From positions 2,619,501 through 2,683,500 of the forward strand of contig NZ_ASWH01000001.1 of the NCBI RefSeq assembly GCF_000407545.1: a stretch of 64,000 bases of DNA. The letters run 5' to 3'. The notes beneath the pieces were generated by a model that saw only the letters and a program-made list of their open reading frames with translations, had not been told where the DNA came from and ran no database searches. Below, piece by piece: positions 18,028-30,512 of the stretch (positions within the stretch are counted from its first letter, which is position 1; every line of letters starts with the position of its first letter). The translations under genes were made by a program, and so were the position numbers. The DNA is from Enterococcus gilvus ATCC BAA-350. GTDB taxonomy: Bacteria; Bacillota; Bacilli; Lactobacillales; Enterococcaceae.

Positions 18028-18367
18028 TTTTTATACCCCCTAGTTCGCCTTTACGATATTTCTCCTGATACAACTCGATGAAATCTTGTACGAGATCTCT
18101 TAATAACAGAGTAGTCATCAAATGGTCCTGTCCGTGGATGAAGATAAATCCTAATTCTAAATCTTCCCCATTTGCTTCATTGGAAAGTACCTCCGTTTGC
18201 GCATTATGAGCCAGTTTAAGATTTTCATCAGCATCCTTCAGCTTACTCTTTACGTTGGAAAAATTTCCCTCTCGAATTTCTTTTAATAAGCTGAGTAATG
18301 AACTGCGGGCATCACCAGAATAAGCCACGATTTCAAAACCAAGCATTTGTAAGTCATTTTTATCCAT
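18002..18367 (-). CDS. lacF: PTS lactose-type EIIA component
   Basis: 121 aa, all-helical EIIA of the lactose/cellobiose family: GFEIVAYSGDARSSLLSLL at the start, AHNAQTEVL with the phospho-His in the middle, and HGQDHLMTTLLLRDL. It passes phosphate from HPr to the EIIB domain of LacE. The start used is the ATG at 18367, with AAAGGAG eight bases upstream, in preference to a TTG two codons earlier. A tail of about 15 residues beyond the family core overlaps the start of lacE. Confidence 0.9.
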   Translation of the reverse strand: MDKNDLQMLGFEIVAYSGDARSSLLSLLKEIREGNFSNVKSKLKDADENLKLAHNAQTEVLSNEANGEDLELGFIFIHGQDHLMTTLLLRDLVQDFIELYQEKYRKGELGGIKNECDHSTN

Positions 18368-18385
18368 CTCCAAATCTCCTTTATC

Positions 18386-20645
<2,260 letters not shown>

Positions 20646-20671
20646 TTCTATCCTCCCTTCAAACAAAAAGA

Positions 20672-20730
20672 GACTGCAAACAGTAGACGATTTCCCGAAG
20701 AAATTTTGCTCTACTATTCGCAGTCTCGCC
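20672..20730 (-). promoter_or_regulatory. RAT antiterminator site overlapping a terminator, lac leader
   Basis: Minus strand 20730-20703 has the RAT pattern (GGCGAGACTGCGAATAGTAG then AGCAAAAT), resembling the consensus GGATTGTTACT...GGCAAAACC. It overlaps the left arm of a terminator: GAGACTGCGAATAGTAGA pairs with TCTACTGTTTGCAGTCTC (20694-20677), followed by TTTTT. Binding of LacT to the RAT would block the terminator. Confidence 0.8.
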
Positions 20731-20776
20731 TAATCAAGTTAGTAACGATCCACTAGTTATCATTTTTACTACAGCG

Positions 20777-20805
20777 AGTATAGCACGGATTTTTAAATAA
20801 GTAAA
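20777..20805 (-). promoter_or_regulatory. Promoter of the lacTGFE operon
   Basis: Minus strand -35 TTTACT (20805-20800), 17-base spacer, -10 TATACT (20782-20777), 47 bases before the RAT site. Confidence 0.55.
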
Positions 20806-20955
20806 CATTAAATTGATATAAGCAAACAAATTCAAACTCAAAATGACGTAATCAAACATTTCCAATCAACTGATATAGTAATTATCCTAAATATTCACTG
20901 TCTTTTTTATGATAGGATTAATTTATATAATTCCACTACGTACTGTGAAAACTTT

Positions 20956-21322
20956 TCAAACATTTATATTCTCCTCTTTTGTTAATGCTTGGATAAACCG
21001 TTCAACAATCTCCTTTGGTCATTTAATTTCGCCGCCATCAACAACGCCTGCATTTCCCGTACTTCTTCTGATACGCAGATCTTCCCTTCTGCGATCGCCG
21101 CGATTCCTTCATCAAATAATGCATTTACCAACTCCGCTTTTGACATGATTTCTGCCGCGATATACCCTCGCAAGGTCGTCCCACAAAATTGACACCCGCT
21201 TGCGCAGCATTGACGCCTTCCACAAATATGGCACTATCCGACATCAATAATTGATTCGGATATTTGGCTTTACTTTCTTCAATAAATTGATTGATGGACT
21301 GACCATCTGGCCGTAGCCGCAA
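20956..21322 (-). pseudogene. nanE: Remnant of N-acetylmannosamine-6-phosphate 2-epimerase
   Basis: Two overlapping frames read as consecutive pieces of NanE: RPDGQSINQFIEESKAKYP and AAQAGVNFVG, then after a one-base deletion near 21186 TTLRGYIAAEIMSKAELV and IAAIAEGKI. A further shift plus a TGA leads to PKEIVERFIQALTKE at the C-terminus. The first 100 or so residues of a normal NanE are absent. It is therefore a truncated, frameshifted relic. Directly after it a GAGGAG and ATG open a frame of only 18 codons, probably the stub of a former downstream gene. Confidence 0.75.
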
Positions 21323-21653
21323 GGTACAATTTCGCTACGTGATCGATCCACATTTTCAGGTACAAGTCGCGTCGTTATTAACGGAGAAGGATTTGATGAT
21401 CCGCTTTTCACTTTCGGAAAGAACAAAGGATACTCATGATTCCTTAGCGATCGCAAAGGAGAAGCAAACAAAGATTTTAGCCATTACCAATTATCAACTT
21501 TCTCCCATTTCTCAATTGAGCGAGGTTGCACTGCAAACAATCATTGATGAATTTCTCAACGGCGTCTCATTAGCAAGCAAAATCTCGCAATTGTATCTCT
21601 ATGACTTGCTGGTTCAAAGATACGAGATTGGAAATAACATAAACTTAATATAA
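21316..21653 (+). pseudogene. Remnant of an RpiR-family sugar-phosphate regulator (SIS domain)
   Basis: About 110 codons match only the C-terminal SIS domain: LLTEKDLMIRFSLSERTKDT, AKEKQTKILAITNYQLSPIS, then a normal-looking end. The N-terminal helix-turn-helix half is missing and no ribosome binding site precedes the GTG at 21339. The piece is fused back-to-back with the nanE relic, as if a deletion removed the N-termini and shared promoter region of two divergent genes. Confidence 0.7.
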
Positions 21654-21704
21654 TTACGTGAGACAGTGCTTTGCTCGACCTAGATAAAAGTTTAGAGTAA
21701 CGAC

Positions 21705-21753
21705 AAAAAGATTGATCGCCTAAGTATTTCTTCTGAGGCGATCAATCTTTTTT
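21705..21753 (+). terminator. Terminator after the RpiR remnant
   Basis: Stem AAAAGATTGATCGCCT / AGGCGATCAATCTTTT with a T-run on the plus strand. Confidence 0.8.
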
Positions 21754-21760
21754 AGCGAAA

Positions 21761-21790
21761 AAAACTGCCCTCCAATTGGAGAGGCAGTTT
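21761..21790 (-). terminator. Terminator of the DUF3089 gene
   Basis: Imperfect hairpin AAACTGCC...CCAATTGG...GGCAGTTT, followed by T-rich sequence on the minus strand. Confidence 0.65.
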
Positions 21791-21796
21791 GAAACA

Positions 21797-22978
21797 CTAT
21801 TGCGCCGTTTGTTGATTTGGATCAACTGTTTGCGGGTCTTGCTGTGCCGGTTGCTGGTTGGCATCCGGTGTAGGTGTTTGAGTTGTTTGCTGCGGATGTG
21901 TAGCAAAATATTGTGCTTCACGGTTTTCAGCATTTTGCTGCAGGTTGTAATAATAGAAACTGATGTCATTGTTCATGTACGAGCCTGCTGGATAAAGTTT
22001 TCGTGTGCTTTCCGGCATTTCATATTTCGCTTTGTCGACTGTGGAAGACACGACGAGGCCGCGAGTGCCATCTACCGTCGCATCCGCGAGGTTCATCACT
22101 TTAGCATAGTCGCCGTTGTCATTGCGAACATAAGAGCCTAGATTTTCGTTTGCGGTCGCTGGCGTCCCATCGGTTCTCCAATTGATCGGATTGATGGCTA
22201 AGGCACCTTCGTCCCAGGTTGGTAATTGTCCGTTAAAGTCTGGAGCAACAGTATTATAGGAAACAACGACACCGGTATCATCCGGGCCTGTCGCAAATTT
22301 GACCTGCGGATTGTCTGTCATTTCTTGTTGTGTGACCGATTGACCCAGTACATACGCGGCGATCATGCGGTCGCTCACGCCAGGATGCTGTTTGAAATAA
22401 TCATACATGATCGCTTTGATCATGCGGGCACCTTGCGAGTGTCCAACTAAAATGAAAGGACGGTTGTTGTTTTCGTGTTTGATATAGTAGTCAAAAGCGG
22501 CGATGACGTCTGCTTTTGGAATCCCATCAACATACTCATTTTGTTCACTTTTTTGTTTTGAATACAGCCAGTTGGCATCTAATTGACGATAGTAAGGCGC
22601 GAAAATATTGCCGCTTGTGTCAAAGGCAGATCCTTGCGTCGCTAGAAATACTTGTGCGCCCGCACGCATCGTTGCGTTGTCGATTTTAGCAACTGGTGAG
22701 GCATTGCTGTCTTTTTGTGCGTAAGCTGTCGGATACAACATGAAAACATCTGCTTGGCTGGTAATATCCGTTGGTTTTGACAACCAGTTATCCGCATCAC
22801 TGTAGTCGCTGGCTTTGATCGTTTCACCCGCTTTTTCTGGTTCTTTTGCTTTGATGCTCGCTTTGCGTGTTTCTTGTTTAGGTGAAGCTTCTTCGTTTCC
22901 GCTGAATGTCGTATATGCGTAATAGCCGCCTGCACCCAGAACGAATACCACTAATAGTCCAATGATCAATTTTTTCAT
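21797..22978 (-). CDS. Membrane-anchored DUF3089 alpha/beta hydrolase
   Basis: 393 aa. One N-terminal membrane anchor or uncleaved signal (residues 4-24), a short charged linker, then a DUF3089 domain with DVFMLYPTAY and the nucleophile elbow GHSQGA near 195, so a serine esterase/lipase is likely. The last 40 residues are a Gln/Pro/Thr-rich tail. The ATG at 22978 has GGAGG upstream; an additional 34 codons of upstream frame have no signal. Stands alone; substrate unknown. Confidence 0.82.
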   Translation of the reverse strand: MKKLIIGLLVVFVLGAGGYYAYTTFSGNEEASPKQETRKASIKAKEPEKAGETIKASDYSDADNWLSKPTDITSQADVFMLYPTAYAQKDSNASPVAKIDNATMRAGAQVFLATQGSAFDTSGNIFAPYYRQLDANWLYSKQKSEQNEYVDGIPKADVIAAFDYYIKHENNNRPFILVGHSQGARMIKAIMYDYFKQHPGVSDRMIAAYVLGQSVTQQEMTDNPQVKFATGPDDTGVVVSYNTVAPDFNGQLPTWDEGALAINPINWRTDGTPATANENLGSYVRNDNGDYAKVMNLADATVDGTRGLVVSSTVDKAKYEMPESTRKLYPAGSYMNNDISFYYYNLQQNAENREAQYFATHPQQTTQTPTPDANQQPAQQDPQTVDPNQQTAQ

Positions 22979-23119
22979 TGTGTCCTCCAAAAATACAAAT
23001 TTATGTTCTCTATTATAGGTGAGTGGGGTTTTGTTTGACAAATTTACTGTGGATTTAATGAAAAAATAAAAAGAAAGCAACCACTCTTTCGCTTTTGGGA
23101 TCGAAGACTATCGAAAAAA

Positions 23120-23145
23120 ACCTGTGACACATTGCTGTCACAGGT
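23120..23145 (-). terminator. Terminator of the tatD-rnmV-rsmA operon
   Basis: Perfect stem ACCTGTGACA / TGTCACAGGT, six bases after the rsmA stop on the minus strand, then TTTTTTT. Confidence 0.85.
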
Positions 23146-23150
23146 CTTGC

Positions 23151-24581
<1,431 letters not shown>

Positions 24582-24589
<8 letters not shown>

Positions 24590-25358
24590 CGGCAGTGATC
24601 CTAAACAGGCGATGGGCATTTTGCGTCGTTAGATGTGCGACTTCCTCCATCGGCAAATTGCGCAATTCCGCGATTTTCTCCACCACGTAACGAGTATAGC
24701 CTGGTTCATTGCGTTTGCCGCGGTACGGCATTGGCGCAAGGTACGGCGCATCGGTCTCGACCAATAATTTATCCATTGGCACCACTGTCGCTGCTTCTTG
24801 AACATCCAGGGCTTTCTTAAAGGAAACCACACCTGAAAAAGAAACGTGCATCCCTAAATCTAAGAAGCGCTCCGCCCATTCACCGCTGCCGCTGAAGCTG
24901 TGCATGATCCCGCCGATGTCGCGAATGTCTTCCTCTTTCAAAATCTTGTACGTATCCTCCAACGCTTCACGCGTGTGGATACTGATGGGCAGATTCATTT
25001 CCTTGGCGATCGCGATCTGACGACGAAACACCTTGTCTTGAACTTCTTTTGGATCTTCCATCCAGTGATAATCCAATCCGATCTCACCTAATGCCACCAC
25101 TTTCGGCAGTGTCAATTTTTTGATCAAGTCTTCTTCGATGGCTTTCGTATAGCTGCCCGCTTCTGTCGGGTGCCAGCCAATGATGGAATAGATCCCTTCA
25201 TATTGCTGGTTCAGCTCTAAACTTTTCTCGATCGTCGGCGTATCAAAGCCGACAACAGCCATCTCCGTCACACCAAGCGCTCGTGCCCGTTCGACGGTTT
25301 CCGGGATCTCATTTTCAAATTGTTCCGCATTCAAATGCGTATGAGAATCAAAAATCAT
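24582..25358 (-). CDS. tatD: TatD-family metal-dependent DNase
   Basis: 258 aa amidohydrolase fold. Metal ligands are visible in FDSHTHLN at the start, [11 protein letters not shown] near 91, SIHTREA near 126, HSFSGS near 149 and [12 protein letters not shown] near 199. First gene of the tatD-rnmV-rsmA set. The ATG at 25358 is preceded by GGAGGAG; a slightly longer frame starts inside that ribosome binding site. Confidence 0.94.
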
Positions 25359-25613
25359 GTTCCTCTCCTCCAACTGTTAACAATAAAACGCTCGACGCTG
25401 CGAAAGCCTCAAACGTTGTTGTACGATTCTTTTTACTACTTGCTCACTCAAGTAGAACTGTCCCTACAATAGCACAAATCTCAAATTTTCTCATTCCTTA
25501 TGAAAATCCGTCGAAAGTCGGATGTTTCTCCTCGGCTTTCTCTCTATACTAGGCACTAAGGATCGATACACGGACAATACGTGTCTATCGACGATTTAGA
25601 AAGAGGGGATCGT

Positions 25614-26210
25614 ATGCCTAATTTTCAACAAGATTTTCCAAATGCTGCACGTTACCTGAAGCAACGGTATCCTGATAAGGAAGCCGTGAGCAGTTTTTGG
25701 CATTGGGCTACTTTGGCGTTGTTCGCTATTTTATGTATCGCGACCATTAAACAGCAATTATTACTGATCGGTGCCTTGATCCTTGTCGCAGCCTTACTCA
25801 AAGGACCGGGAATTTTACTTTTCGGCGCGCTTTATTCCTTTTTAGTCAGCCTGTTCCCGCCAATCGGGATCGTTTTATCGGCACTGTTTTTCCTATTCAA
25901 CCTGCGCTTATTGACCAAAAGCTGGCGTGTGAACCTGGTGACGTCTCTGTTCTACTTGTATCCGTTGGGCTTGAGTCTGCTCCGTTACTTTACCCATTGG
26001 GATGCTTCGTGGCAGATCGGACTAGAATTGTTGCCGGGATTATTGCTGCTTCATTTTGTCATGATGCAGGTTTATTATTTCCATCCAAGTGCCCGCCAAG
26101 TGGCCTGGACGGTTTTAGCTACACCTTTTGAATTGATCTCGCTAGTCTTACCTAAGCGCTTCAAAAAGCCGTTTCGGACGACCAGCGTTCCCAATCGACC
26201 AAAACGCTGA
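25614..26210 (+). CDS. Conserved membrane protein of unknown function
   Basis: 198 aa. The N-terminal 30 residues are soluble (NFQQDFPNAARYLKQRYPDK); then about five hydrophobic helices between residues 38 and 170, and a basic C-terminus. The ATG at 25614 follows AGAGGGG; an earlier in-frame ATG lacks a signal. I do not recognise a named family. It is divergent from tatD and ends at its own terminator. Confidence 0.75.
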   Translation: MPNFQQDFPNAARYLKQRYPDKEAVSSFWHWATLALFAILCIATIKQQLLLIGALILVAALLKGPGILLFGALYSFLVSLFPPIGIVLSALFFLFNLRLLTKSWRVNLVTSLFYLYPLGLSLLRYFTHWDASWQIGLELLPGLLLLHFVMMQVYYFHPSARQVAWTVLATPFELISLVLPKRFKKPFRTTSVPNRPKR

Positions 26211-26212
26211 AC

Positions 26213-26260
26213 AAAAAAATATCCTTCCTGAAGAAACGTCTTCGTGAAGGATATTTTTTT
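26213..26260 (+). terminator. Terminator of the membrane protein gene
   Basis: Arms AAAAAATATCCTTC and GAAGGATATTTTTT around an 18-base loop that can itself pair (GAAGA/TCTTC). Confidence 0.85.
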
Positions 26261-26340
26261 ACTTTCAGCGAAGGCCCTCTGGTAAAATAAACGTGTAGCT
26301 GTTCGTCAGAAAGCCTTAGTTGATTGGAGGAGGGAACCTC

Positions 26341-26541
26341 ATGATCGCAAAATACGAGTTGCCAGCAGATGAAGAACGATTGGCCAAAGCCTTTAAAGAA
26401 TTAGGTCGCAATTTTTTTGACAAAGTCGACGCCAGGAATTTCACCCACGCTTACAAGATCTTGGATCAGCTGACAGCCCCTCGACAGACACTTCAGGAGA
26501 CCATGTATACTGTAAAACGGAAAAAAATCCTTCGATCGTAA
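26341..26541 (+). CDS. Small hypothetical protein
   Basis: 66 aa, charged and probably helical, ending VKRKKILRS. The ATG at 26341 has GGAGGAGGG directly upstream, which makes a real gene likely. No family recognised and no cysteine or membrane segment. Confidence 0.65.
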   Translation: MIAKYELPADEERLAKAFKELGRNFFDKVDARNFTHAYKILDQLTAPRQTLQETMYTVKRKKILRS

Positions 26542-26546
26542 AAAAA

Positions 26547-26586
26547 CAGGCGGCGAGAAAATCAATCGATTTTCTCACTGCCTATT
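26547..26586. terminator. Bidirectional terminator
   Basis: Stem GGCGGCGAGAAAATC / GATTTTCTCACTGCC with A and T tracts on either side, between the small plus-strand gene and the convergent Mga-family regulator. Confidence 0.8.
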
Positions 26587-26645
26587 TTTCTGGGGATGAT
26601 CAGATCTTCTAACCCTTGACCTTTCTGGGGCAGCAACGGACCCTT

Positions 26646-28139
26646 TCAACCAGCCAGTTTACTAATGAGCTGTTGCAGTTGAAAGACATCCTGATTCGTC
26701 AGGAATGGGTCGATCACCACTGTTGGATACTCCTCCGGTACTTCTTCGACACTGCTCGATGTGATCAGTGCGTCATATTTTTCCAGCTCGGAGCGATTGA
26801 TGTTCACGTTGCTGAGTTTCTTTTCGACATAGTGGACCTCAAAATTTCCGTAGATTTGATTTTCGATTTGATTGCCTAAGAAAAATTCTTCGGTCGGCGA
26901 CAGCTCAGACAACAGCAGCAACTTCAACGGGCGGTCACAGCTTGCTAAGAGCGTCAAGCTTTGCGGCACCATCGTGATCAGGATGTACACGTAGTTCCAG
27001 ATAAAGTCTTCTTCCTGATACATCTGATAGCGTCTGACAAAATACTCCACGATCTTCTTCACCTTTTTTACCGCCTGATCATGGGTCTCTGATAATTTTT
27101 CAAGGAAGATCCGCCGCTGACGGAATAAGATCTCGATCAATTGACCAGTAGGCTTATAGATCCGATGCTCATTCATCAAAACGACCGCCAATTCCTGCTT
27201 CTTCCCGTTGCCTAATGAGAAATTCAGCAGACTGTCGAATTCCTCCACCAGCTCCAAATGACGGTAATAATACTCCGCGTAGGTGTCCTCTTTTTTCAAT
27301 GCGCTGTGGAGCTGTCCTTTGCCTGCCACCACCACATCGCCATAGGACAGCCAGAGACAGTCCTTGATTTTATCCGAAGACAGCTTCACGCGAAAAACTT
27401 CCATCGCCATCCGCTTGAAGGCATCCAATAGCTGTCTCTCCGGCAGCATCAAGTCACTGTCCAGCTCGGCTTTTGGATAAAAATGACCATTCTTGATTCG
27501 CCACAAGCTGATGTACATGTTGTACCCGAGCCGCTTCCGCGAGATAAAGTTGTCCTCTAATTTATTTACTTGAATGAATTGATTTACCAGCTCTGTGATC
27601 GCCTTGATCTGAAATTCCTTCAAATCCCGATACAGCGAATCCAGACGGTCTGATTTTTCGATGAAATAGCGGTAATACATGTGACGGATCACGCTCTCCT
27701 TGCCCTCAAGACGCAACGGTCGATACTGCAAGGTGACGCCTGATTTGGTCAAGACGCTCTCGATCTTTTTGAGATTCCGCTGTGTTTTGGACGGACTCAA
27801 AAAGAGCTTTTTCGATAAATCAATGATGTTTTCGCATTCTTCATACAGCAGCTCTTCGATGATCTGAAACTCTGGTGACTGCTGGATCGTGTCGGCATAC
27901 AATCGGTTGATGCTGACATGCGATTTGATCTGCAACTGGTAAAGTCCTTTATATTTTACGATTCGAAAGGCGTCTTGCTGACTATTGATCAGTTTGACAT
28001 CCTTTAATAAAACCGACAACGAGCATTCCAACTCCTCTAATAACTGGTCACTGGATAGACCGACCCGACAGGCGTATAGTATCTCCACTAAACGCAGATG
28101 TCGGAGGTTACTAACCCCTAATATCTCTCTAAAATCCAC
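26646..28139 (-). CDS. Mga-family transcriptional regulator 1
   Basis: 497 aa, closely similar along its whole length to the regulator at 46673-48166 (same length; for example LSSDQLLEELECS versus LPSDQLLEELECS, and HVSINRLYAD in both). Two N-terminal helix-turn-helix regions (residues about 15-60 and 105-145), a PRD-like centre and an EIIB-like C-terminal domain. Enterococcal EbpR and streptococcal Mga belong here and activate surface-protein genes. The start used is GTG at 28139 (VDFREILG), which aligns with the ATG of both paralogs and has GAGGGTG upstream. No pilin gene is adjacent, but its promoter carries the shared pilus-region element. Confidence 0.85.
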   Translation of the reverse strand: MDFREILGVSNLRHLRLVEILYACRVGLSSDQLLEELECSLSVLLKDVKLINSQQDAFRIVKYKGLYQLQIKSHVSINRLYADTIQQSPEFQIIEELLYEECENIIDLSKKLFLSPSKTQRNLKKIESVLTKSGVTLQYRPLRLEGKESVIRHMYYRYFIEKSDRLDSLYRDLKEFQIKAITELVNQFIQVNKLEDNFISRKRLGYNMYISLWRIKNGHFYPKAELDSDLMLPERQLLDAFKRMAMEVFRVKLSSDKIKDCLWLSYGDVVVAGKGQLHSALKKEDTYAEYYYRHLELVEEFDSLLNFSLGNGKKQELAVVLMNEHRIYKPTGQLIEILFRQRRIFLEKLSETHDQAVKKVKKIVEYFVRRYQMYQEEDFIWNYVYILITMVPQSLTLLASCDRPLKLLLLSELSPTEEFFLGNQIENQIYGNFEVHYVEKKLSNVNINRSELEKYDALITSSSVEEVPEEYPTVVIDPFLTNQDVFQLQQLISKLAG

Positions 28140-28687
28140 ACTTTCACCCTCTTTTTTAACTCCTCTGTGTACCCCACAAACAGTAACTAAAACATTCACG
28201 TCATTTGCGTATGAAGCAAAACCCCTTCAGCTTCACACATGCGTCATTTAGTAAAACTCTTATTGCCTGCGCCTTTGATTGCGCGACCACCCCCTTCGTA
28301 TCAAACGAGTGACAAAAGAAAAAGCCAAACAATAAAAGGGACTCGCTTATTGCTTCGGTTTATCCGTTGTCTCACTGTATATTCATGGTAACTGATATAA
28401 TGCATTTCTGCTTTTTGCCCCTTTTAAAAAAAGGCTGTTATCTTAAATTAGATTGTATTTGTTCTAAAGAGGTATTTTTAAAAATCATTCGTTATTTAAC
28501 TCACTTTCTAAATTTAAAATAAATTTTTTTAGAAACTAATAGTTGAATTTTTTTTGTTTTGTTTGAATTTTCACTATTTTAATTCGAACAAATAGGTACA
28601 AATGCTATTTCCAATCAAAGAAACCCTCGCAAAAAACAATTCTCTCTGTCCTTCCTACTTGCGTAACAGACCTGATTCTCCCCACAA
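28140..28687. other. Intergenic region between gabD and Mga-family regulator 1
   Basis: About 550 AT-rich bases without a gene. It holds the long leader (about 240 nt) of regulator 1 and the shared promoter element at 28385-28442. A direct hairpin AAAAGGGGCAAAAAG is not convincing. Nothing else recognised. Confidence 0.5.
28385..28442 (-). promoter_or_regulatory. Shared pilus-region promoter element, copy A
   Basis: Minus strand: AAGATAACAG at the distal end, an A-rich stretch, AAAAAGC, then ATTATATCAGTTACCATG, in which TACCAT (28390-28385) is a likely -10. It matches three other copies (43433, 46450, 48538) in order and spacing. No good -35 is present, as expected for an activator-dependent promoter. 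Confidence 0.55.
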
Positions 28688-28720
28688 AAAAACCGACAAC
28701 TCCAATGGAATTGTCGGTTT
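28688..28720 (-). terminator. Terminator of gabD
   Basis: Stem AAAACCGACAA / TTGTCGGTTT around CTCCAATGGAA, followed on the minus strand by TTTTTTGTGGG. Confidence 0.8.
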
Positions 28721-28737
28721 CCTACTATATAAAAGGG

Positions 28738-30198
28738 TTATTTCGCTGTGCGAATGTTGACGAATTTCACTTCGACATATTCTTCCACACCGTATGTGCC
28801 GTTCTCGCGACCAAAGCCAGAGTGCTTCACGCCGCCGAATGGGGTTGCGGAATTCGAAATATCGGTATCGTTCACACCCACCATCCCATATTGCAGCTTG
28901 TTGCTGACATTGTCGATGGTATGGATATTTGTCGCAAAGAAGTAAGAGGCCAATCCGAATTCTGTATCGTTCGCATCCTTGATGACTTCTTCTTCGTCTT
29001 CAAACGTGATCAATGGAATGACAGGTCCAAAGGTTTCTTTATAGAAGATGTCCATTTCTTTCGTGACCCCGTCTAGAATCGTTGGCTCAAAGAAGTTCCC
29101 ATTTGCGTACTCGCCGTCTTCCAGCTTGTGTCCACCTGCTAAGAACTTCGCGCCTTTGTCCGTCGCATCCTTCAACTGCTCCACGACTTTTTCGACGCCG
29201 TCTTTATTGATCAATGGACCAACAGTCGTATCGTCCAAGCCATTGCCTACCGTTACTTCTTTGATTGCTTCCACTAAACGATTCGTCACGTCTTCTTTAA
29301 TGTCTTTGTGGATAAAGATTCTATTTGGTGACGTGCAGACTTGCCCGTTGTTGATAAATTTCGTTTGGATCAGCGTATCCACCGCTCGTTCGATGTCCGC
29401 ATCTGGGAAAATGATGTAGGGTGCGTGTCCGCCTAATTCCATTGAAACATTCTTCAATGTAGGCGCTGCTTGTTCATTCAGCGTTTGCCCTACTTCAGTC
29501 GAACCGGTAAAGGTGATTTTTTGAACGTCGTCTGATTCTGACAATACTTGTCCGATCGTGGAGGAATCCCCCATCACGATATTCACGACGCCTTCAGGAA
29601 AGCCTGCCTTATCGAACAATTCCATCAACGCCAATGCAGAAAGCGGCGTGTCCTTTGATGGCTTTAAAATTACAGTACAGCCGGCCGCGATCGCCGGAGA
29701 GATTTTCCGAATGATCATATTTGACGGGAAGTTCCATGGGGTGATCGCGCCAACGACACCTACCGCTTGTTTGCGCACCTGCCATTGGTTCGTAGCTGGT
29801 GACGGAACGATCTCGCCAAGCACTCGCTGTCCTTCTGCCGCATTCCATCGCAGATTCTCCACGTTTATTTGGATCTCGCCTTTTGCTTGTGTTAAGGGTT
29901 TGCCTTGTTCCATCGTCATAATGGTCGCTAAACGATCCGCGTCTTCTTCCACGAGATCCGCCATTTTATTCATTAATTCAGCCCGTTCTGCCGCGGATTT
30001 ACGTGTCCATTCAGGAAACGCCTTGTTCGCTGCTTCGATCGCTGCGTGCACTTCTTTTTCACCGCCGACATGAACCTCTGCTAAGGTTTCCCCCGTCGCA
30101 GGATTGGTCACGGGTTCCGCGCCTTCTGAGCCTTCCACCCATTTACCGTTAATATAGAGACGTGTTTCGACTGCTGGTAATCCTTGATGTTTTGCCAT
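28738..30198 (-). CDS. gabD: NAD(P)-dependent succinate-semialdehyde dehydrogenase
   Basis: 486 aa aldehyde dehydrogenase, typical GabD length. PWNFPSNMIIRK near 158, FTGSTEVGQTL near 231, catalytic Glu in SMELGGHAP near 257, catalytic Cys in NNGQVCTSPNR near 291. It oxidises succinate semialdehyde (GABA shunt) or a similar aldehyde; the GabD call is by overall pattern and the exact substrate is uncertain. Monocistronic, ATG with AGGAGG upstream. Confidence 0.85.
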   Translation of the reverse strand: MAKHQGLPAVETRLYINGKWVEGSEGAEPVTNPATGETLAEVHVGGEKEVHAAIEAANKAFPEWTRKSAAERAELMNKMADLVEEDADRLATIMTMEQGKPLTQAKGEIQINVENLRWNAAEGQRVLGEIVPSPATNQWQVRKQAVGVVGAITPWNFPSNMIIRKISPAIAAGCTVILKPSKDTPLSALALMELFDKAGFPEGVVNIVMGDSSTIGQVLSESDDVQKITFTGSTEVGQTLNEQAAPTLKNVSMELGGHAPYIIFPDADIERAVDTLIQTKFINNGQVCTSPNRIFIHKDIKEDVTNRLVEAIKEVTVGNGLDDTTVGPLINKDGVEKVVEQLKDATDKGAKFLAGGHKLEDGEYANGNFFEPTILDGVTKEMDIFYKETFGPVIPLITFEDEEEVIKDANDTEFGLASYFFATNIHTIDNVSNKLQYGMVGVNDTDISNSATPFGGVKHSGFGRENGTYGVEEYVEVKFVNIRTAK

Positions 30199-30512
30199 GT
30201 GTCTAATTTCCTCCTATTTTCTCATGTGTGGTAGTGGTTCTATTCCTTCGACAGCCTGATTTTCCCGCTGCCTACTACATGATTCACCGTAACACGGATA
30301 AAATCAAAGCTCAAAAAATCGGCTTGTTATAGAAAAAACTTAGAAAAAAAAAACAAAAAAGATGCGAGACCTAAAAAATAATTATGCAAAATTATTAATT
30401 TATTGAAAAAAGTAGGCAAACTCATGAAAGGGTTTTCGGTGTATGATAGCAGTATAGAAAAAAAACTAATGAAAAAAAATCCAGCGATTACGCAGCCAAA
30501 GGAGAAGCCACT
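30199..30512. other. Intergenic region upstream of gabD
   Basis: Divergent spacer of 314 bases holding the promoters of gabD and the plus-strand hypothetical. A TGAAAGGGTTTTCG at 30425 resembles a catabolite-response element with two mismatches; TATGAT near 30442 could be a -10 for the plus-strand gene. Nothing else seen. Confidence 0.4.

Noticed and set aside
21125..21322. Separate small genes on the minus strand
   Set aside because: These are consecutive parts of one NanE relic in shifted frames without start signals.
30425..30438. Catabolite-response element before the hypothetical gene
   Set aside because: Two mismatches at conserved positions and no sugar gene downstream; kept only as a remark.
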